DNA of 64,000 bases. Source: Sphingobacterium sp. SRCM116780 (GTDB lineage: Bacteria; Bacteroidota; Bacteroidia; Sphingobacteriales; Sphingobacteriaceae). Within the stretch, counting starts at the first letter, position 1; the number at the start of each line of letters is the position of its first letter. Below are positions 8,761 through 18,900 of the stretch, one piece after another. A model generated the notes under the pieces. That model saw only the letters and a program-made list of their open reading frames with translations, was not told where the DNA came from and searched no databases. A program made the position numbers and the translations under genes. The stretch is taken from assembly GCF_021442025.1 (NCBI RefSeq), contig NZ_CP090446.1, positions 372,001 through 436,000 on the forward strand, read 5' to 3'.

Positions 8761-10389
8761 TTATTTAATAAAATTGCTTGCTTTTGATTTTTTAAAAAAA
8801 GTTAATACACCGAGGATAGCAATGAGTAGACCTAAATAAGCAAATAAGTCACCTGTGCGCGTGTAGAGCGTTAATTCCTCATTTAGATTAATTTCTTGTG
8901 TCAAAGCGGTTGGTTCCCACCATTTTGTTTTTTGGACAATATCACCTCTTTGATTAATAAATGCTGAAATACCGGTATTGGCAGACCTTGCTACCCATCT
9001 ACGGTTTTCTATTGCCCTTAATTTTGCATAATCTAAATGTTGATCTTTACCAGAGGTGTTTCCCCACCAACCATCATTGGTTATGATAGCAATAAATTGA
9101 GCTCCTTGTTTGATGTATTGCGTTACATAGGATCCCCAAATCGATTCATAGCAGATAATTGGAGCGGCACCAATACCACTTTGAGCATAAAAGACTGTTG
9201 GTGCATCTTGTTTTCCATATCCTCCAGTCGTACCTCCAAATGCTTTAAACAATGGTTTTAGAAAATTAATAGCAGAACCAAAAGGCATCTGCTCTACACC
9301 TGGAACCAATTTTGATTTATGGTAGAATTGTAGTTTTGATGAGAAATCAATTAAGGTAGCTGCATTGAAATTGTCTTGGTATACTTTCGGCGCAACTTCT
9401 CTTGCAGATAAGGTTCTTTGATCATTGTACAACCTGTAACTTTCTATTCCGGATAGCACATTACCATTTTTATACTGATCCAAAAAACGTATAATGGAAT
9501 CAAATGTTGTTGTACTTCTAAAATTCTCTTCATCAAAATCACCTTGTTGTGATAAAGCGGTTTCAGGCCAAATGAAAAACTCCGTATTGGGTTTGGCCAC
9601 AGATCGAGACAGTTGCATTAATGTATTTAGCTGCTCTTCTGGTGAAATATAACCAAACTTTCCAAATGGATCGATGTTGGGTTGAACCGTTACGATTTGG
9701 GAAGGATTGATATGCTCTTCATATGTGCAATAACGAATAATTGAGTATGTAGATGGAACAGCCAATAGTAAAATAAGCGCAATTTTTGTGGCTTTCGGTC
9801 TTCTTAAAGATGCTATTTCCTTTTTGTTCAGATAAAGCAGGAAAATCAAAATATTGCTTAACCAAATCCACATGCTTCCACCATATACACCCGTAAATTC
9901 GTACCATTGGATTAACTGATGAAAAGTTGCAAATCCATTGCCTAAGGTCATCCAAGGGAAAGCTAAATCCCATGATTGATGGAGATATTCATAAGCTATC
10001 CAAAAACCTAATAGACCAATTAAAGAAAGGAAAATAGAGACTTTCTTACGCATTTGATAATATAAACGAAATGCGATAGCCATCAAAAAAGATCCTAAAC
10101 AAAAAGGAATTAATGAAATAAAAACAGCGATATACCAAGGCATAACTGCCGAGATCGAATTATATACCCAATAAATGGAAGCCGTATTCCACACGATAGT
10201 GGTTAATCCTGCTGTCAGAAATACTTTTTTACCTTTTTTTGTAAAACTTTCATTTCTAATGATATTTTCAATAGCAATGAGCAATGGAAGAAAAGCTATT
10301 AATAATATAGGGCTAGTGTATGGGATAGGGGGCCATCCCAACCATAGTAAAAAGGCACTTAAAAGTGCCAGTAAATATTGGTTTCTCAC
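8761..10389 (-). CDS. lnt: Apolipoprotein N-acyltransferase
   Basis: The protein has 542 residues: about eight membrane segments in the first 220 residues and then a periplasmic nitrilase-fold domain. The Glu-Lys-Cys triad is visible as Glu276 (FIWPETALSQ), Lys358 (HKSKLVPG) and Cys413 (IICYES). It adds the third acyl chain to outer-membrane lipoproteins, which fits the many lipoprotein genes in this window. It starts 2 bp after the PH/SHOCT gene and lies downstream of rsmI, so the three are probably one operon, perhaps with the desulfurase 50 bp further on. Confidence 0.95.
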   Translation of the reverse strand: MRNQYLLALLSAFLLWLGWPPIPYTSPILLIAFLPLLIAIENIIRNESFTKKGKKVFLTAGLTTIVWNTASIYWVYNSISAVMPWYIAVFISLIPFCLGSFLMAIAFRLYYQMRKKVSIFLSLIGLLGFWIAYEYLHQSWDLAFPWMTLGNGFATFHQLIQWYEFTGVYGGSMWIWLSNILIFLLYLNKKEIASLRRPKATKIALILLLAVPSTYSIIRYCTYEEHINPSQIVTVQPNIDPFGKFGYISPEEQLNTLMQLSRSVAKPNTEFFIWPETALSQQGDFDEENFRSTTTFDSIIRFLDQYKNGNVLSGIESYRLYNDQRTLSAREVAPKVYQDNFNAATLIDFSSKLQFYHKSKLVPGVEQMPFGSAINFLKPLFKAFGGTTGGYGKQDAPTVFYAQSGIGAAPIICYESIWGSYVTQYIKQGAQFIAIITNDGWWGNTSGKDQHLDYAKLRAIENRRWVARSANTGISAFINQRGDIVQKTKWWEPTALTQEINLNEELTLYTRTGDLFAYLGLLIAILGVLTFFKKSKASNFIK

Positions 10390-10391
10390 GA

Positions 10392-11093
10392 TTAAATTTG
10401 AGATAAAATTTCGTTTTTCTTGTTTTCGTATTCAGCTTGTGTAATTAATTGTTTGTCAAATAAGCTTTTCAGTTTTCGAAGCTTTAAGGTTATTTCATCA
10501 TCATCTTCCTCTATTTTGGGAGCTGGAGACTCAACTATAGCAGGGATAATAATAGGTTCTCTTATCGCCTCTTTCACCGGTTCGATCACTGAATTATTTT
10601 GTACGACTTCCTCTTCAACAGGTTGATGAATTTCAAACGTAGGTGCAGGTTGAATGGGAGGTGTGGTTACAATAAACTTTTCTTTCTCTAGTGCAATTTC
10701 TTTCAATTTAGAAGTTTCAAGTGCCCCTTTAATTAATTGATATAATTTTCTAGCCTGAATCTTAGGGATATAGTCAATACTTAGATTCTCACCAGTAAAA
10801 GGAATAACGGTTACCTTAGAACCAAATATTTCTTCCTTAAAGGCGATGTCTTTAATATCTTTCCAGCTGAATATCTCAAAATCAGTTGCTAAACCTAATT
10901 TTGTGAACTCACACATGAAAATACGCTTATTACTAATGGTGATACTATCAGGAAGGATTGTAACAGCAGGTTTCTTTTGCACTGCAATATAATCAATATG
11001 CTCCCCATCAGTCATCATATCTTGCAATTTGACAACTAATTTTTCAATTATTTTTATGTCTTGGCCATCTATGGCGAAAAGTTCAAAGTTCAT
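10392..11093 (-). CDS. PH-like domain protein with C-terminal SHOCT motif
   Basis: The 233-residue soluble protein has a bacterial PH-like beta domain (about 35-125; KRIFMCEFTKLGLATDFEIF, SWKDIKDIAFKE). A Pro/Glu-rich linker follows (140-195), then a short C-terminal helical hairpin (LRKLKSLFDKQLITQAEYEN) of the SHOCT type. No enzymatic residues are seen. SHOCT tails usually mediate oligomer or membrane association; the function is unknown. It is tightly coupled to lnt (2-bp gap). Confidence 0.75.
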   Translation of the reverse strand: MNFELFAIDGQDIKIIEKLVVKLQDMMTDGEHIDYIAVQKKPAVTILPDSITISNKRIFMCEFTKLGLATDFEIFSWKDIKDIAFKEEIFGSKVTVIPFTGENLSIDYIPKIQARKLYQLIKGALETSKLKEIALEKEKFIVTTPPIQPAPTFEIHQPVEEEVVQNNSVIEPVKEAIREPIIIPAIVESPAPKIEEDDDEITLKLRKLKSLFDKQLITQAEYENKKNEILSQI

Positions 11094-11136
11094 GTTATAG
11101 CTATTTAAATATGAGAATAAACAAAGAGGTTGAAAA

Positions 11137-11802
11137 TTATTCTAATCCTCCTACACAAAATACAAATTCTCCTTTAATTGGATTGTTTTCAAAATGTAAT
11201 TTTAATTCTGTTAAAGTCCCTCTGACATTTTCTTCGAACAGCTTACTTATTTCTCTTGAAATGGAGGCTTGCCTATCTGCTCCAAAAACTTCAATAAATT
11301 CGTCTATCGTTTTTAAGACACGATGTGGTGATTCGTAAAAGATCATTGTTCTTTTTTCTTCGGCTAAAAATTTCATTCGTGTTTGACGACCTTTTTTAAC
11401 GGGAAGAAAACCTTCAAAACAAAAACGATCATTAGGAAGTCCAGAATTGACAAGAGCAGGAACAAATGCTGTAGCTCCTGGTAGACATTGTACTTCAAGT
11501 CCTTCTTTTATAGCCTCTCGCACTAATAAAAACCCTGGATCCGAAATAGCTGGAGTACCCGCATCGGAAATGAGCGCGATATTTTGACCTTCTTTTAAAA
11601 ATTTAATGATTTCAGAAACAGCTTTATGTTCATTATGTTGATGGTGAGCAAATACTTTTTTCTCAATTTCAAAATGTTTTAAAAGTGGCGCACTCGTACG
11701 TGTATCTTCAGCAAGAATAACATCAGCCTCTTTTAGCACACGAATGGCGCGAAAAGTCATGTCTTCTAAATTGCCAATTGGCGTTGGAACTAAATAAAGC
11801 AT
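11137..11802 (-). CDS. rsmI: 16S rRNA (cytidine1402-2'-O)-methyltransferase
   Basis: The 221-residue protein begins MLYLVPTPIGNLEDMT and contains AEDTRTSAPLL, ALISDAGTPAISDPG and LPGATAFVPAL, the signature of the tetrapyrrole-methylase fold enzyme RsmI. It methylates the ribose of C1402 in the ribosomal decoding centre with SAM. The start is the ATG at 11802: the conserved N-terminus begins there, and the longer in-frame extension to 11838 consists of the promoter. The C-terminus is short compared with E. coli RsmI (286 residues), as in other Bacteroidota. Confidence 0.95.
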   Translation of the reverse strand: MLYLVPTPIGNLEDMTFRAIRVLKEADVILAEDTRTSAPLLKHFEIEKKVFAHHQHNEHKAVSEIIKFLKEGQNIALISDAGTPAISDPGFLLVREAIKEGLEVQCLPGATAFVPALVNSGLPNDRFCFEGFLPVKKGRQTRMKFLAEEKRTMIFYESPHRVLKTIDEFIEVFGADRQASISREISKLFEENVRGTLTELKLHFENNPIKGEFVFCVGGLE

Positions 11803-11805
11803 GTA

Positions 11806-11838
11806 CAAAGGTAAGTTTTTTTTGATAATTGTATTCAA
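11806..11838 (-). promoter_or_regulatory. rsmI promoter ending 3 bp before the ATG
   Basis: On the minus strand TTG (11838-11836), a 22-bp spacer and TACCTTTG (11813-11806) match the Bacteroidota consensus. Only three bases separate the -7 box from the ATG at 11802, so the mRNA is predicted to be leaderless. Confidence 0.6.
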
Positions 11839-12241
11839 GACTTTATGCGTTCATTTTCCATTATAAGTTTCCCGTTTTGGATGGGAATCTGCATCATAAA
11901 CATCCTAATATTATTTTAAGTTACATCGGTTATTTTTTAGATTTTAGCGCTTTTATATTGATCTAAACGATCTGGACATTGGGTGATAACAGTTCCAATA
12001 TAAAAAGTACTATTTAATAAAATACATACATAATACTCAAAATAAGAGTGAGAAAAACATGTGGTTCAAAAGATTAATTTCATAATCTTTTGAACCATAT
12101 GTTTTTCTTTAAGCACGATCGTAATGTGCTCTTTATATGTTGGAGAATCTATGATTGAATGTTCAGAATATTCAATCTCTTTTCAGATACTTTCTTTAAG
12201 CAAAGATGTTCTATCAGCGTACAAAATCAATATAGGTTAAG
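11839..12241. other. Gene-free stretch with one long hairpin
   Basis: Apart from the hairpin at 12053-12108, I see no gene or clear promoter in this AT-rich gap between rsmI and the aldo-keto reductase gene. Confidence 0.5.
12053..12108. terminator. Long bidirectional hairpin, probable terminator
   Basis: Two 24-base arms (12053-12076 and 12083-12106) pair with a single G.T wobble around a 6-base loop. T residues end the structure on both strands. It lies about 130 bp past the aldo-keto reductase stop, farther than is usual. Confidence 0.65.
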
Positions 12242-13231
12242 CTATGATAAAATCAAGTCAATGCTATTCAACTCCTCTGTTGAAAAGTGTTGATTTTTTA
12301 CAGCATCCACAGCATCTTGTATCTGAGCAACTTTACTCGCACCAATCAATACAGAAGTAACCTGAGGTTTATTCAACAACCAGGATACGGCCATTTGTGC
12401 TAGTTTTTGATTTCTTTGGGATGCGATCTCATTTAAAGCTTTAATTCTTTCTATTTTTTCTGCAGTAATATCACTCTCATGTAGAGAAATACTAGAAGAA
12501 GCTGCTCGAGAATCTTTAGGTATGCCGTGCAGATATTTATCTGTCAATAAGCCTTGTGCCAATGGTGAAAAGGGAATACAGCCGACTGCTTCTTCTGTCA
12601 ATAAATCCAATAAACTTTCTTCAACCCAACGCTCAAATAAAGAATACTTTGGTTGGTGGATCAAACAAGGAGTACCCATTTGTTTCAATAAATCAACGGC
12701 ACGTTTTGCTTCTGGAGTTTTATAGTTCGAAATACCAACATATAGTGCTTTCCCTTGTTGAACGAGTAAATGTAAAGCTGCCATTGTTTCTTCTAACGGT
12801 GTTTCAGGATCGGGTCTATGGTGATAGAAAATATCCACATAGTCAAGTTTCATTCTCTTTAAGCTTTGATCAAGACTTGACACCAAATACTTTTTGGATC
12901 CCCAGTCTCCATAAGGTCCATCCCACATGGTGTATCCAGCCTTAGAAGAAATAATCATTTCATCTCGATGTCCGCTAAAATCTGTTTGTAATATTTTCCC
13001 GAAATTTTCTTCTGCAGAGCCTGGAGGCGGACCATAATTATTCGCAAGATCAAAATGCGTGATTCCTGCGTCAAATGCTGTTTGAATTAATTTACGACTA
13101 TTTTCAAAATCATTGATATGTCCAAAATTCTGCCATAACCCTAATGAAATCGCAGATAATTTAATGCCCGAATTACCTGAACGACGGTATTCCATTTGTT
13201 GATATCGATTACTTGCTGCTGTATACTGCAT
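12242..13231 (-). CDS. Aldo-keto reductase, YghZ / L-glyceraldehyde-3-phosphate reductase type
   Basis: The 329-residue protein is close to E. coli YghZ along its length (SLGLWQNFGHIN, HFDLANNYGPPPGSAEENFG, HQPKYSLFERWVE, SVLIGAS). The catalytic tetrad is Asp61, Tyr66, Lys97 and His138. This group uses NADPH to reduce L-glyceraldehyde 3-phosphate and other small aldehydes, including methylglyoxal, in the cytoplasm. It is a single gene with divergent serS upstream. Confidence 0.9.
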   Translation of the reverse strand: MQYTAASNRYQQMEYRRSGNSGIKLSAISLGLWQNFGHINDFENSRKLIQTAFDAGITHFDLANNYGPPPGSAEENFGKILQTDFSGHRDEMIISSKAGYTMWDGPYGDWGSKKYLVSSLDQSLKRMKLDYVDIFYHHRPDPETPLEETMAALHLLVQQGKALYVGISNYKTPEAKRAVDLLKQMGTPCLIHQPKYSLFERWVEESLLDLLTEEAVGCIPFSPLAQGLLTDKYLHGIPKDSRAASSSISLHESDITAEKIERIKALNEIASQRNQKLAQMAVSWLLNKPQVTSVLIGASKVAQIQDAVDAVKNQHFSTEELNSIDLILS

Positions 13232-13352
13232 ATTATAATTTTCAATTAAAGATTTCCAAAGGCAATTTACAAGTTATCTGAATTAAATATATACTTAGCT
13301 GCAAAAATGATTTTAATTTTAAATTACTACTTATTAATTGCAGTTCACTTGT

Positions 13353-13360
13353 TATCTTTG
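13353..13360 (+). promoter_or_regulatory. -7 box of serS
   Basis: TATCTTTG matches the Bacteroidota -7 consensus 23 bp before the serS ATG, giving a leader of about 20 nt. Confidence 0.5.
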
Positions 13361-13383
13361 TTCCTTTAAAAACACATACAATT

Positions 13384-14655
13384 ATGTTGCAATTGAATTA
13401 TATCCGTGAAAACAGGGATAAGGTAATCGAGAGATTAGGAGCCAAAAATTTCAAGGAAACTGGATTAGTCGATGAGATCATCAATTTAGATGAACAACGT
13501 CGTAAAATTCAATCTGAGTCAGATGCCCTTTCAGCTGAAGCCAATTCATCCGCAAAAAAAATCGGAGAATTGATGCGTCAAGGTCAAAAAGAAGAAGCTG
13601 AAACCGTAAAATCTCAATCCTCTGGATATAAGGAACAAATCAAGCAATTGACAGAGCAATTAGCAGAAGTGGAGCAGGATTTAAATGCAAAAATTGTTCA
13701 ACTTCCAAATTTACCCCATACGTCAGTTCCTTTAGGGGTATCTGCTGATGACAATGAAGTGGTATTGGAACATGGAGATGTACCAACATTAGCTGATGAT
13801 GCATCTTCACATTGGGATTTGCTGACAAAATATGATATTGTTGATTTAGAGCTTGGAGTAAAAGTTACGGGAGCGGGGTTCCCAGTTTATAAAGGAAAAG
13901 GAGCCAGATTACAACGCGCATTAATTAACTTTTTCTTGGATGAAGCTGCTCAAGTAGGTTATGAAGAAGTACAGGTGCCAATTTTGGTTAACGAAGCCTC
14001 TGCTTTTGCAACAGGTCAGTTACCGGACAAGGAAGGTCAAATGTATCATGTAACAAATGATGATTTGTATTTAATTCCAACTGCTGAAGTTCCAGTTACC
14101 AATATATATCGTGATGTTATCGTTAAGGAAGAGCAATTCCCGATTAAACACTGCGCTTATACTCCTTGTTTTCGTCGTGAAGCGGGATCTTACGGTGCAC
14201 ATGTTCGTGGATTGAATCGTTTACATCAATTTGATAAAGTAGAAACTGTACAGATTGTTCATCCAGATCAATCCTACGCTGTATTAGAAGAAATGAGTAA
14301 TTATGTACAAGGGCTATTGCAAAAATTAGAATTGCCCTATCGGGTATTACGTCTTTGCGGTGGTGATATGAGTTTTACAGCAGCCTTGACATATGATTTG
14401 GAAGTGTATAGTGCAGCTCAAAAACGTTGGTTAGAAGTATCTTCAGTTTCTAATTTCGAAACTTACCAATCCAACAGATTAAAAGTAAGGTTTAAAAATA
14501 AAGAAGGTAAAATGCAATTGGCTCATACTTTAAATGGGTCAGCGTTAGCCTTGCCTCGTATTGTAGCATCTTTATTAGAAAATAATCAAACAGAAAAAGG
14601 AATTAAAATCCCAAAAGTGTTAATCCCATATACTGGTTTTGAATATATTGATTAA
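13384..14655 (+). CDS. serS: Seryl-tRNA synthetase
   Basis: The 423-residue class II synthetase begins MLQLNYIRENRDKVIERL. The long N-terminal coiled-coil arm that grips tRNA-Ser spans about residues 25-105. The core shows motif 2 (CFRREAGSYG) and motif 3 (LNGSALALPRIVASLLE), with EVSSVSNFETYQSNR between them. Length is normal. A promoter box lies just upstream and a strong terminator follows, so it is monocistronic. Confidence 0.97.
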   Translation: MLQLNYIRENRDKVIERLGAKNFKETGLVDEIINLDEQRRKIQSESDALSAEANSSAKKIGELMRQGQKEEAETVKSQSSGYKEQIKQLTEQLAEVEQDLNAKIVQLPNLPHTSVPLGVSADDNEVVLEHGDVPTLADDASSHWDLLTKYDIVDLELGVKVTGAGFPVYKGKGARLQRALINFFLDEAAQVGYEEVQVPILVNEASAFATGQLPDKEGQMYHVTNDDLYLIPTAEVPVTNIYRDVIVKEEQFPIKHCAYTPCFRREAGSYGAHVRGLNRLHQFDKVETVQIVHPDQSYAVLEEMSNYVQGLLQKLELPYRVLRLCGGDMSFTAALTYDLEVYSAAQKRWLEVSSVSNFETYQSNRLKVRFKNKEGKMQLAHTLNGSALALPRIVASLLENNQTEKGIKIPKVLIPYTGFEYID

Positions 14656-14675
14656 AAGATACGCACAAAAATAGG

Positions 14676-14707
14676 AAGGGATGCAAAATTTTGTATCCCT
14701 TTTTTTA
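14676..14707 (+). terminator. serS terminator
   Basis: AAGGGATGCAAAA pairs with TTTTGTATCCCTT (one wobble), followed by T residues. Confidence 0.9.
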
Positions 14708-15205
14708 TGCTAATTTAAGGTAAGCGTACTGTTAAAATTTTGTTAAAATAGAATTATACCGTATAAAATTCTGCTGTAGAGGTTTTTTGTGAAAATTTAA
14801 TTTCTTTTAATATTTTTTGCTATTTTAATAATAGACCATCTTCTTATTTGCATTTGTTTGGGTAAAAAAACTTTTCTATTAAAATACTTGCAACAACAAC
14901 TTCAACTTTATATATTTGCTATCCGTTTTTAGCATGTCACGCATGTTACTGATCATACTACCACATTATTTATCGTAAATTTTAGAAAGAAAAATTTACA
15001 GATCCTCGTTGAGTCGAATTTTAACACGTGTTTACTCTTGTGTTTTCGATTTTCAGACTATTGAATCTGTTTATGACATTAAAGAATATTCCTGTGAGAG
15101 TAGGGGTGTTTTGTTTTGACTTTAAAGTTGTATTAACACTTAAGGTGAACATTATTTAATATGAATATGATTTATTAATATATATTAATTAACGAAATCA
15201 ATAAT
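14708..15205. other. Long leader region ahead of the SusC remnant
   Basis: No protein gene is visible in this gap. It contains a good promoter at 14888-14918, which would give the SusC remnant at 15206 a leader of about 280 nt. Further AT-rich sequence shows no riboswitch that I recognise. Confidence 0.5.
14888..14918 (+). promoter_or_regulatory. Promoter upstream of the truncated susC
   Basis: TTG at 14888-14890, a 20-bp spacer and TATATTTG at 14911-14918 fit the Bacteroidota consensus. The promoter looks intact although its gene is not. Confidence 0.6.
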
Positions 15206-15472
15206 ATGAAACAAACATTACTTAGTTTTCTTGTAGGGGGGATGATACTTTCATCAGTGACATTCGCTCAAGAAAAAAAGATTAGTGGACGTGTTACATC
15301 AGCAACTGGTCAGGCAGTACCTGGTGTTAAACAAAACAATATCAACTTCGCCCTTTCTTCGGACTTTCTTCTAACTTCCAGTACTCTTTTACCGTCCTTT
15401 CACCACTTTTTTACCATAGTTGACTCGGGGAAAAGGCGGTGCAACAGCGGAAAAATAGTTGTCCAGATGTAG
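15206..15472 (+). pseudogene. 5' remnant of a SusC-like TonB-dependent receptor gene
   Basis: The first 41 codons (15206 to about 15330) encode a signal peptide and the start of a carboxypeptidase-D-like domain (FAQEKKISGRVTSATGQAVP). This resembles the two complete SusC proteins at 15985 and 21946. After the codons for PGV the similarity stops abruptly. The frame runs on for 47 unrelated residues into a MITE-like inverted repeat and then ends. Plug and barrel are missing, and no trace of them is seen further downstream. The ATG, promoter and signal peptide remain, so a short exported peptide could still be made, but not a receptor. Confidence 0.85.
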
Positions 15473-15513
15473 TGAAATTTAGAAGTTGGTTAGAAGAAAG
15501 TCCGAAGAGGGTT
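15351..15513. mobile_element. Possible MITE or IS remnant with 19-bp terminal inverted repeats
   Basis: CTTCGGACTTTCTTCTAAC at 15357-15375 recurs as its exact reverse complement at 15489-15507, and partial pairing (CCC / GGG with a 2-base offset) continues outward. The 113 bp inside are richer in G+C than the flanks and have no gene. The element lies exactly where the susC remnant breaks off. No clear target duplication is visible, and the family is not recognised. Confidence 0.45.
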
Positions 15514-15984
15514 AGGGGGTGGTATCATTGAATTTCAATAGTTTTATAGTAAAATTTCAGATTAAAGGTATGATCAAAGGAGTGATCCAAAGATATTGTT
15601 AATTCTCAAGGGATTGAATGAATATAAATATATTCCTTTCTAAAAATTACTTTTTACATACAAAAAACTTTTTTAAAAAATATGCTAAGTTTATTTAGAA
15701 TTTCTTTCATGGTAATTAAATAGGTTTTTAATAATGTTACAAACTGAGTGTAAATTAATGTGCTTATATTCAGTTGATTATTGTTGCTTTGGTATTGGTG
15801 TTTAAATTTTTTACTATGTTAGCATTGTAAAATAGAAATATATTTTAAATTTGCTTTTAACATTTCTTTAACAATTATTGAATCAATTTGAAATGTAAAA
15901 CTATCTGTTGAAGTTAAAGGTAGTATTGGTTAGCCAGCATTTAATTTTAGTAAATAGACTTAATTACTTAATAAATATAAACAT
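15473..15984. other. Gap between the susC remnant and the first complete susC
   Basis: It includes the right arm of the inverted repeat, a 7-bp palindrome near 15618-15633, and the promoter of the complete susC (15825-15853). No protein gene is visible. Confidence 0.5.
15825..15853 (+). promoter_or_regulatory. Promoter of the first complete SusC/SusD operon
   Basis: TTG at 15825-15827, an 18-bp spacer and TAAATTTG at 15846-15853 fit the consensus. The start of the transcript (TTTTAACATT..TTTAACAATTA) closely matches that of the second susC promoter. The leader would be about 127 nt. Confidence 0.6.
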
Positions 15985-18900
15985 ATGAAACACAAATTAC
16001 TCAGTATTTTTTTGGGTAGTATGATTTTGACCTCTGTGGCATTTGCACAGGAGAAAAAAATTAGTGGTCGCGTAACAGGAGCTGATGGGAAGCCATTAGT
16101 TGGTGTAACGATTGCTGTTCAAGGATCAAATATCGCTACTCAAACCGACGCGAACGGTAATTATTCGTTCTCAGTTCCAACAGGAAAAGTGATCGTTTTT
16201 CGCTCAATAGGTTATTCTGACAAAACATTAATTGTTAAAGAGGGTCAAAGTTCTTTTAATATTACATTAGACAATTCTGACAATGCTTTGGATGAGGTCG
16301 TTGTTACTGCTATGGGCGTTTCCAAGCAAAGTAAAGCCCTTGGATACTCTGCTTCAACAATTAAAGCCGATGATATTACAGCAGCCAATAATATGAATGC
16401 CATGACGGGGCTTCAAGGTAAAATGGCAGGTGTAAATATATCGAACTCCGGAACTACGGGTGGATCAACGAAAGTGATTATCCGTGGTGTATCTTCATTC
16501 TCTGCTAATAACCCCCTTTACGTAGTGGATGGAGTGCCTATCAGTAATGGTTATCAAGCTGATGTTAATTTTTCTAGATCTGTGGATTTAGGTAATCAAG
16601 CCAATGATATCAATCCTGATGATATCGAATCAATGACAGTATTAAAAGGAGCTTCAGCTACAGCTTTATATGGATCTCGTGCTGCACACGGTGTTGTTAT
16701 GATCACGACTAAAAAAGGAAAATTAGGCCAAAAGTTTGAAGTTTCATATACGGGAGCGATTAATGCAAGTAAAGTATTAATGGTTCCTCAAACTCAAAAT
16801 CTTTTTGGACAAGGATGGCCTGATTTTAGTTTTTTAGAAAATGGATCTTGGGGACCTAGATTAGATGGTATAGAAAGACCATGGGGATCAGAGATTGACG
16901 GTGTTAGGCTGACAAAACCTTATGCTTATGTAAAAGATAATATCAAGAATTTTTATGTAACTGGTTTAGATGCGACGAATGTTTTATCTCTATCTGGTGG
17001 GGGTGAGAAATCATCGTATATGTTTTCTTATGGTAATTTTTATCAACAAGGGGTTCTACCTGGTCATCCTGATAAGTTAAAACGTAATAATTTTTCTTTT
17101 AGAGGAAACACTAGTCTTGATAAATTTACATTCAATTATGGTGTAAATTATGTGAGAAGAGATTTAAATGCCGTTTATCAAGGACAGGGTACGGCAGATG
17201 GTGGAGATGTTACATTTCAAGAGTTGATTCAAATTCCTGTTGATGTAAATATCTCATCATTGAAAGATTATAATAATCCATATAACAATTACGATAATTA
17301 TTTTACTGCTTATGCATCTAATCCGTATAAAGCTTTAGTAGATAATGGATCAAGATTGCAAGATGATCGCTTTTATGGAAACATCGATCTTTCTTATAAA
17401 GTTCTTCCGTGGTTAAATGCAGTCGCGAAATTAGGTGGAGATTTTGCAAATACACGCACGATTGATTTTGCTCAAAAAATATCTTATACTGAGGGTTCTA
17501 CATCTGCTGATAATGCGAAAGCACCTGTTACTGGTCGCTATGGTGAAAACTATAGGAAAACCAATCAGCTTGATGCAACTTTAATGTTCCAGGCAAACAA
17601 AGATATTTCAGACGATATTAATTTATCTGGTTCTATTGGCTATAACTTTAATCAAAGAGGCTATACCTACCTTGATGCTTATGTAAGTGGATTAAATGTA
17701 CCTGGATGGTATAGTTTAAAAAATACAAGTGAGGCTCCAATAGTTAATAATGTTTTTGTAAGGCAACGTTTAATGGGAGCATTTGCTGATGCGACTTTCG
17801 CTTATAAAAATTATTGGTTTGTGAATGGGTCATTTAGATCGGATTGGTCATCGACTCTTCCTGTTAAGCAAAATAACTATATATATGGAGGTATTAATAC
17901 TTCTTTAATTGTTACTGATGCATTTAAAGATTTGAAATCAGATAATTTCAATTATTTAAAACTGCGTGCAGCATGGGGTAAAACTGGTGCTGATGCTACT
18001 ACCTATTTGACAGAAAATTATTATCAAGCTGCACAAATCGGTTTAGGATTTGGTAATACTATCTTGCCTTTGGGTGGCATTGCAGGTTTGCAACATGCAA
18101 AAACCTTGGGTAATGAAGACTTAAGACCTGAAATTACAACTGAGCTTGAGTTTGGTGCGGAAATGAAATTCTTAAAAAATAGAATTAGTTTAGATGCATC
18201 TTATTATAGCAGAAAAACTGTAGATCAGATTTTTGCAATTAATCTTTCTCCAGAAACTGGATATACAAGACGTACAAGGAATATGGGAGACATTCGTAAT
18301 AAAGGTGTTGAAATTGGACTGAATACTACACCATTAAAATACAAAGATTTTCAATGGGATTTAGGCATAAACTTTACGAAAAATACGAGTAAAGTAATGG
18401 CCTTATATGACGATACAAAAGAAACATTGATTGAAAATGCATATTCTGTAGATTTTGTTGCTGAAATTGGTCAACCATTAGGCGTTTATAAAGTACCTCA
18501 AGTATTAACGGTTAAAGAGGGAGAGTTTGCTGGAAAAACAGTTGTAAATAGTGCTGGTATTCCTATTACTGAGCCCAATACTAAGAAAACTGTTGGTAAA
18601 TATGAACCTGATTTCCAGATGGGTTTCACGACCAAATTTAAATATAAAGATTGGAGTTTGGGAGGAGTAGTAGATTGGCGTAAAGGTGGTTTCTTCTATT
18701 CTTATACAGCGCAACTAAATTATTTTGTTGGAAACGCGACAGAGACAACATTTAACGAAAGACAACCTTGGTTGGTTCCTAATTCGGTAAAACAATTAGC
18801 TGGAGGAGGTTATGCAGAAAATGATATACAAATTTCAGTAAATAATCAATATGCATACTGGTACTCTAATACGAATAATTCTATGTACGAAAAAGCAGTA

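Noticed and set aside
15334..15472. The 47 residues after the SusC-like start as a novel fused domain
   Set aside because: They are translated from the MITE-like inverted repeat and non-coding DNA, with no resemblance to a folded domain. A truncated pseudogene is the simpler reading.
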